This document shows, piece by piece, positions 9,018 through 11,763 of a DNA stretch of 11,763 nt (positions are counted from its first letter, which is position 1; each line of letters begins with the position of its first letter). The DNA comes from Chthoniobacter sp. Its GTDB lineage: Bacteria > Verrucomicrobiota > Verrucomicrobiia > Chthoniobacterales > Chthoniobacteraceae. The stretch covers positions 1-11,763 of the forward strand of contig JANXWQ010000527.1 of assembly GCA_025351065.1 (NCBI GenBank). Reading direction: 5' to 3'. The notes under the pieces are model-generated. The model was not told the DNA's origin and searched no databases. It worked only from the letters and a program-made list of their open reading frames with translations. The position numbers and the translations under genes were made by a program.

Positions 9018-9263
9018 CCAGTCTTTCAGGCAGTCCTTGCAGCACAGGTACACGTCTGTGCCCTCGTAGGTGACTTTCACGGGCTTGCCGTGCTCACCGA
9101 GTTTATCGTCGGAGACGACGCACTTGGTCAGCGGGTAGGTCCTCGGTACGCCAGCTGCGCCGCCCTTTTCATGGTTCTCGCCGTCGTGAGCAAAGGCAGC
9201 GGTGGTGATGAACGCTGCCGCAAACGCGGCGGTGGTGGTTTTGATGAGGCTTTGGAGTTTCAT
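8994..9263 (-). CDS. Exported TRASH/YHS-like metal-binding protein, apparently frameshifted near its end
   Basis: The intact frame gives 89 residues: a signal peptide (MKLQSLIKTTTAAFAAAFIT, then TAAFA), a short HDGENHEKGG metal-ligand-rich linker, then a TRASH/YHS-like core. The core reads YPLTKCVVSDDKLGEHGKPV followed by LCCKDCLKD, with Cys48, Cys74, Cys75 and Cys78. Such modules bind soft metals and are common in copper-resistance clusters. The frame then ends abruptly in WKRIRQNT. The family normally continues '...KKDPAKYV...', and that continuation is present in the -1 frame, ending at a TAG at 8962-8964. Restoring one A to a run of four (TTTT on the plus strand, 9014-9017) gives CLKDWKKDPAKYVKL and about 100 residues. 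A deletion, a sequencing error or -1 slippage would explain this. No Shine-Dalgarno is visible, and the leader is A/C-rich (CAAAACCAAAAACCAAAG). Confidence 0.75.
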   Translation of the reverse strand: MKLQSLIKTTTAAFAAAFITTAAFAHDGENHEKGGAAGVPRTYPLTKCVVSDDKLGEHGKPVKVTYEGTDVYLCCKDCLKDWKRIRQNT

Positions 9264-9380
9264 GGATATGACTTTGGTTTTTGGTTTTGTGGCTTTGCGG
9301 TTTCAGCGAGCCCCCCCGACGACCGCACCCGCGGGGCGAGACCCGGACGCGAGCAATCGCGCCTAGGAAAGTGGGTCAGA
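9264..9380. other. Gap upstream of the TRASH-like gene
   Basis: Next to the ATG at 9263 the coding-strand leader is rich in A and C, with repeated CCAAAA/CCAAAG units (9273-9302), and would be unstructured. This is typical of genomes that rarely use Shine-Dalgarno sequences. I found no convincing -35/-10 pair. Together with the terminator-like hairpin at 9381-9424, this leaves it open whether transcription of the downstream genes starts here or reads through. Confidence 0.3.
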
Positions 9381-9424
9381 AAACGACGGCGCGAAAACCC
9401 GCGAGCGCGGGCGGCGCGTCGTTT
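9381..9424 (-). terminator. Terminator-like nested hairpin after the Cys/His-rich gene
   Basis: On the minus strand the inner hairpin CCCGC-GCTC-GCGGG (9398-9411, stem able to extend to 6 bp) is followed directly by TTTT (9394-9397), as in an intrinsic terminator. An outer 8-bp pair, AAACGACG (9381-9388) with CGTCGTTT (9417-9424), encloses it and overlaps the gene's TAA stop. The structure would end or attenuate transcription from the upstream gene. Confidence 0.55.
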
Positions 9425-9848
9425 AGGCGAGGCAGGGCGGCGCGTGACTCAACACGCTCCGCTGGAGAATCCGTTCCGCAAAGGACAGCGCTCGCGGCGG
9501 GCCGGTGTCGCACGCCACTGCGGTCTGCGCCGCTACCCTCGTCGGCTCCACCGTCAGCGCAAAATCCAAGAGCGCGAAAAGCGCGGTGTCATATTTCGCC
9601 TCCACCTTCGCCGTGTCGGCGGGCAGGCCTTGCAGCGCCTTGCAACATTCCCGATCACCGCCGGAAGCAGGCAGCGGCTTGGCTGGCTCCGACTGGCAGT
9701 TGTGACAGCCCGCATGCGCGCCCGCGCTCTGCGCCGTCCCCTTCATCAGGCCGAATGCGCAATGATTCGACGCCACCACCCACGCCACCATGATCAGCGC
9801 GACGACGAGCGCGCGCAGCGGTGAGAAGTGGTGGCGGAAAATTTTCAC
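9423..9848 (-). CDS. Membrane-anchored Cys/His-rich protein of unknown function
   Basis: No named family is recognised with confidence. From a GTG at 9848 the protein has 141 residues. It has a basic N-terminus (KIFRHHFSPLR), one hydrophobic segment (about 13-26, LVVALIMVAWVVAS) and then Cys/His-rich motifs: NHC (28-30), HAGCHNC (45-51) and ECC (67-69). It ends SFAERILQRSVLSHAPPCLA. The Cys/His spacing suggests a periplasmic soft-metal site. The frame is open upstream to an ATG at 9923 (MKPNRHPR, 166 residues). The GTG is preferred because the extra 25 residues are not signal-like and would displace the signal anchor, although neither start has a Shine-Dalgarno. It lies upstream of the TRASH, lipoprotein, TolC and oxidase genes on the same strand and may be the first member of that set. 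A terminator-like hairpin follows it. Confidence 0.65.
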   Translation of the reverse strand: MKIFRHHFSPLRALVVALIMVAWVVASNHCAFGLMKGTAQSAGAHAGCHNCQSEPAKPLPASGGDRECCKALQGLPADTAKVEAKYDTALFALLDFALTVEPTRVAAQTAVACDTGPPRALSFAERILQRSVLSHAPPCLA

Positions 9849-10002
9849 GACGGAGACTAGGAACGCTGAAGACGGCCCCGCGTTCAATGAATCATTCGCT
9901 CGCGGGTGGCGGTTCGGTTTCAAAAGATGCGCCGGCTCGCGGGTTGAGCTTCGGCTTTGCCAAGCGCCGCGCGACCGGGCAGATTCCCGCCCCTTATTTT
10001 TT
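9849..10002. other. Divergent intergenic region between the Cys/His-rich gene and valS
   Basis: This region holds an 11-bp palindrome, AATGAATCATT (9886-9896), 38-48 bases upstream of the GTG at 9848, which could be an operator for the minus-strand gene. The stretch just before valS is TTATTTTTT, A/T-rich in an otherwise GC-rich region. I see no clear -35/-10 pair and no Shine-Dalgarno for valS. Confidence 0.35.
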
Positions 10003-11763
10003 ATGTCCGAGATTCCGAAGACCTACGAACCGCAAGCCATCGAGGAAAAATGGTACGCGCAGTGGCTTGCTGACGGCTGTTTCACCGCCGATCCCGCGCG
10101 CGTGTCCGAACAGCGGCCCGCGTATTCCATCGTCATCCCACCGCCGAATGTCACCGGCGTCCTCACCCTCGGCCACGTCCTCAACAACACCATCCAGGAC
10201 ATCCTCGCCCGCCGCGCGCGCATGCTCGGCAAAGAAGTTCTCTGGCTCCCCGGCACCGATCACGCGGGCATCGCCACGCAGACCGTCGTCGAGCGCACGC
10301 TGAAAAAGCAGGGCGTCATCCGCCATCGCGACGACCTCGGGCGCGAGAAATTTTTGGAGAAAGTCTGGGAGTGGAAGGACAAGCACGGCGGCATCATCAT
10401 CCAGCAGCTCAAAAAACTCGGCGCGTCCTGCGACTGGTCGCGCGAGCGCTTCACCATGGACGCGGAGTATTCCAAGTGCGTCTCCCGCGTCTTCGTCGAT
10501 CTCTACAAAAAGGGCCTCATCTACCGTGGCAAACGCATGGTCAACTGGTGCCCCGCCTCCCTCACCGCGCTCTCCGACGAGGAGGTGGTGATGAAGCCGC
10601 AGAACGGCACGATGTATCATTTCAAAGTCGAGGTGGGAAGTCAGGCGTCTCGCCTGACCGGCGAGCCCGGCGCGACAGGCGAGACGCCTGTCTTCCTGAC
10701 CATCGCCCCCACGCGCCCCGAAACCCTCCCTGGCGACACCGCCGTGGCCGTGAATCCCAAAGACCCGCGCTACGCGCACCTCATCGGCCAATACGTCATC
10801 CGCCCGCTGCCGCCCGAGCTGCCCGTCGAGCAGCGGCTCATCCCGATCATCGGCGACGAGCATGTGGATTTCGCCTTCGGCACCGGCGTCTTGAAAGTCA
10901 CGCCCGCGCACGACAAGGCCGACTTCGAGATCGGCCAGCGCCACAAGCTGCCCGTCATCGACATCATGAATCCCGACGGCACCATGAACGCCCTCGCCGG
11001 CGAATCGCTCGTCGGCCTCGACCGCTTCGAGGCGCGCAACGTCGCCGTCGAGCACCTCCGCGACATCGGCGTGCTCGTGAAAGAGGAGCCGTATCAAAAC
11101 AACGTCGGCTACTCCGAGCGCGCCGACGTGCCCATCGAGCCGCGCCTCAGCGAGCAGTGGTTTTTGAAATATCCGAGCGTCGCGCAAGCGCGGGCGGCAG
11201 TGCTGGGGAGCGCGGGCGTCCCGCCTGCTGGCGATGGCGTCCCCGCCATCGCGAACTTTCCCGAGCAGCGTGCGCCGCAGGAAGTGCGTCGCGGTGAGAC
11301 ACCGCGACCAGCAGGCGGGACGCCCGCGCTCCCCGGCGCGCAAATGCGCTTCTTCCCCGAGCGCTGGGCCAAGGTGTATGACCACTGGCTCGGCGGCATT
11401 CAGGACTGGTGCATCAGCCGCCAGCTTTGGTGGGGGCACCGCGTGCCGGTGTGGATGGGACGCTTCACCGATAACTTTTTGAAAGGCATACCTGCCGAAG
11501 CGGCGGAGAAGTTGAAAGGCGTGCCGCTTCCGGACGAGGACGAGAAATTCGGTCCGTCCGCAAAACTCAAAGCAGGTGTTGAGGTGTCGCTGTCGGGCCG
11601 GCCCGGTCATTCTACTTTCATTCGCTTTCGGCGCACGCCGGGAAGCGGTTTGGAAATTCGGCCAGTACAGCCGCGGCGTTCTCCGCCCGATACGGGAGAC
11701 ATTTGTGCCGCTACAACGTCCAACGAGGAGGCTCAAATACTGAATCAGCTCGGCTTCACCCAA
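10003..11763 (+). CDS. valS: Valyl-tRNA synthetase, N-terminal 587 residues (runs off window)
   Basis: This cytoplasmic class I synthetase charges tRNA-Val and hydrolyses mischarged Thr-tRNA-Val. From ATG at 10003 the frame is open to the last base. It begins MSEIPKTYEPQAIEEKWYAQ and includes PPPNVTG (46-52), the HIGH-box position (TLGH, 55-58), WLPGTDHAGIATQTVVE, NWCP, the CP1 editing domain with PTRPET (236-241), and DWCISRQLWWGHRVPVW (468-484). The KMSKS motif lies beyond the window. Oddities: the HIGH box starts with Thr, the editing motif has Pro where TTRPET is usual, and two palindromic repeats are translated in frame (residues about 212-231 and 402-444). The segment from 487 to the end is longer than in E. 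coli and has more A/T-rich codons. No frameshift or stop is seen, so the gene appears functional. The minus strand is also open over the whole length but has no protein-like features. Confidence 0.96.
   Translation, partial: MSEIPKTYEPQAIEEKWYAQWLADGCFTADPARVSEQRPAYSIVIPPPNVTGVLTLGHVLNNTIQDILARRARMLGKEVLWLPGTDHAGIATQTVVERTLKKQGVIRHRDDLGREKFLEKVWEWKDKHGGIIIQQLKKLGASCDWSRERFTMDAEYSKCVSRVFVDLYKKGLIYRGKRMVNWCPASLTALSDEEVVMKPQNGTMYHFKVEVGSQASRLTGEPGATGETPVFLTIAPTRPETLPGDTAVAVNPKDPRYAHLIGQYVIRPLPPELPVEQRLIPIIGDEHVDFAFGTGVLKVTPAHDKADFEIGQRHKLPVIDIMNPDGTMNALAGESLVGLDRFEARNVAVEHLRDIGVLVKEEPYQNNVGYSERADVPIEPRLSEQWFLKYPSVAQARAAVLGSAGVPPAGDGVPAIANFPEQRAPQEVRRGETPRPAGGTPALPGAQMRFFPERWAKVYDHWLGGIQDWCISRQLWWGHRVPVWMGRFTDNFLKGIPAEAAEKLKGVPLPDEDEKFGPSAKLKAGVEVSLSGRPGHSTFIRFRRTPGSGLEIRPVQPRRSPPDTGDICAATTSNEEAQILNQLGFTQ
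10636..10696. repeat. In-frame palindromic element 1 within valS
   Basis: Arms 10636-10658 and 10674-10696 are inverted copies matching at 21 of 23 positions, with a 15-base centre. Each arm is itself a small hairpin (CAGGCG-TCT-CGCCTG in the left arm). In the valS frame the element reads GSQASRLTGEPGATGETPVF (residues 212-231). It sits between FKVEV and FLTIA, where ValRS normally has a short loop of the editing domain. The two mismatches are compensatory within each arm's own hairpin (T with A, A with T), so arm folding is preserved. Confidence 0.8.
11205..11334. repeat. In-frame palindromic element 2 within valS, with 27-bp perfect inverted repeats
   Basis: The terminal arms 11205-11231 and 11308-11334 are perfect inverted copies over 27 bases. 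Inside are two further perfect hairpins: GCGATGGCG/CGCCATCGC (11231-11239 and 11244-11252, 4-base loop) and GCGGTG/CACCGC (11291-11296 and 11300-11305, 3-base loop). In frame it encodes residues 402-444, starting GSAGVPPAGDGVPAIANF and ending RPAGGTPALPG, between YPSVAQARAAVL and AQMRFFPERW. Peptides of the AGVPPA/GGTPALPG type recur, to my recollection, in predicted Verrucomicrobia proteins, so this is probably a copy of a dispersed element. Confidence 0.88.

Noticed and set aside
9886..9896. AATGAATCATT palindrome as a Fur or Zur operator
   Set aside because: Short palindromes of this size occur by chance and no promoter could be placed with it. It is recorded only as part of the intergenic description.
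9849..9923. ATG at 9923 as start of the Cys/His-rich protein
   Set aside because: It would place 25 polar residues in front of the signal anchor and include the AATGAATCATT palindrome in the coding sequence. It is kept as an alternative, not preferred.
9994..11763. Minus-strand ORF of 589 codons covering the whole of valS
   Set aside because: It mirrors valS in a GC-rich gene where antisense stops are rare. Its sequence has the composition of a shadow frame (Arg/Ala/Asp/Val-rich without domains), while valS is unmistakable.

Overview
The window is GC-rich bacterial DNA dominated by heavy-metal (mainly copper, plus nickel/cobalt) resistance genes, with the 5' part of a valyl-tRNA synthetase gene at the right edge. 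Several signs point to Verrucomicrobiota: the style of the ValRS sequence, in-frame palindromic repeats of the 'AGVPPA ... AGGTPALPG' type, and the scarcity of Shine-Dalgarno sequences. This assignment is an inference from memory of such genomes; no search was run.

Layout. (1) Positions 1-261, minus: the N-terminal part of an exported protein, possibly an outer-membrane beta-barrel, behind a candidate Fur-like site. (2) Positions 400-5369, minus, form one probable operon read from 5369 down to 400: an RcnA-like Ni/Co exporter with a large histidine-rich insertion, a BNR/sialidase-fold exported propeller coupled to it by an ATGA overlap, a doubtful 73-codon ORF, and a P1B-type Cu(I) ATPase with two small CPxC metal-binding modules. 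(3) Positions 5474-5758, plus: a divergent CsoR/RcnR-family metal-sensing repressor. The 104-base gap between it and the exporter holds an A/T-flanked double C-tract that fits the operator type of this family and lies inside a candidate promoter for the exporter operon. (4) Positions 5771-9848, minus: a second metal gene set, read from the right, with a Cys/His-rich anchored protein, a TRASH/YHS-like exported protein with an apparent frameshift, a small lipoprotein, a TolC/CusC-type outer-membrane channel and a CopA/CueO-like multicopper oxidase. A terminator-like hairpin follows the first of these genes. (5) Positions 10003-11763, plus: valS, running off the window and carrying two in-frame palindromic insertions.

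How the genes may work together. The CsoR/RcnR protein carries a His-Cys-His-Cys ligand pattern like the nickel sensor InrS, and it probably controls the divergent exporter operon. The P-type ATPase moves Cu(I) out of the cytoplasm. The multicopper oxidase would detoxify Cu(I) in the periplasm. The TolC-like channel, lipoprotein and TRASH protein may form a periplasmic copper-handling and export route, but no RND pump or membrane-fusion protein is encoded in the window.

The most unusual observations are the two palindromic elements translated inside an essential tRNA synthetase, the compact periplasmic gene set without a pump, the CxCC beta-propeller coupled to a metal exporter, and the homopolymer frameshift in the TRASH gene.
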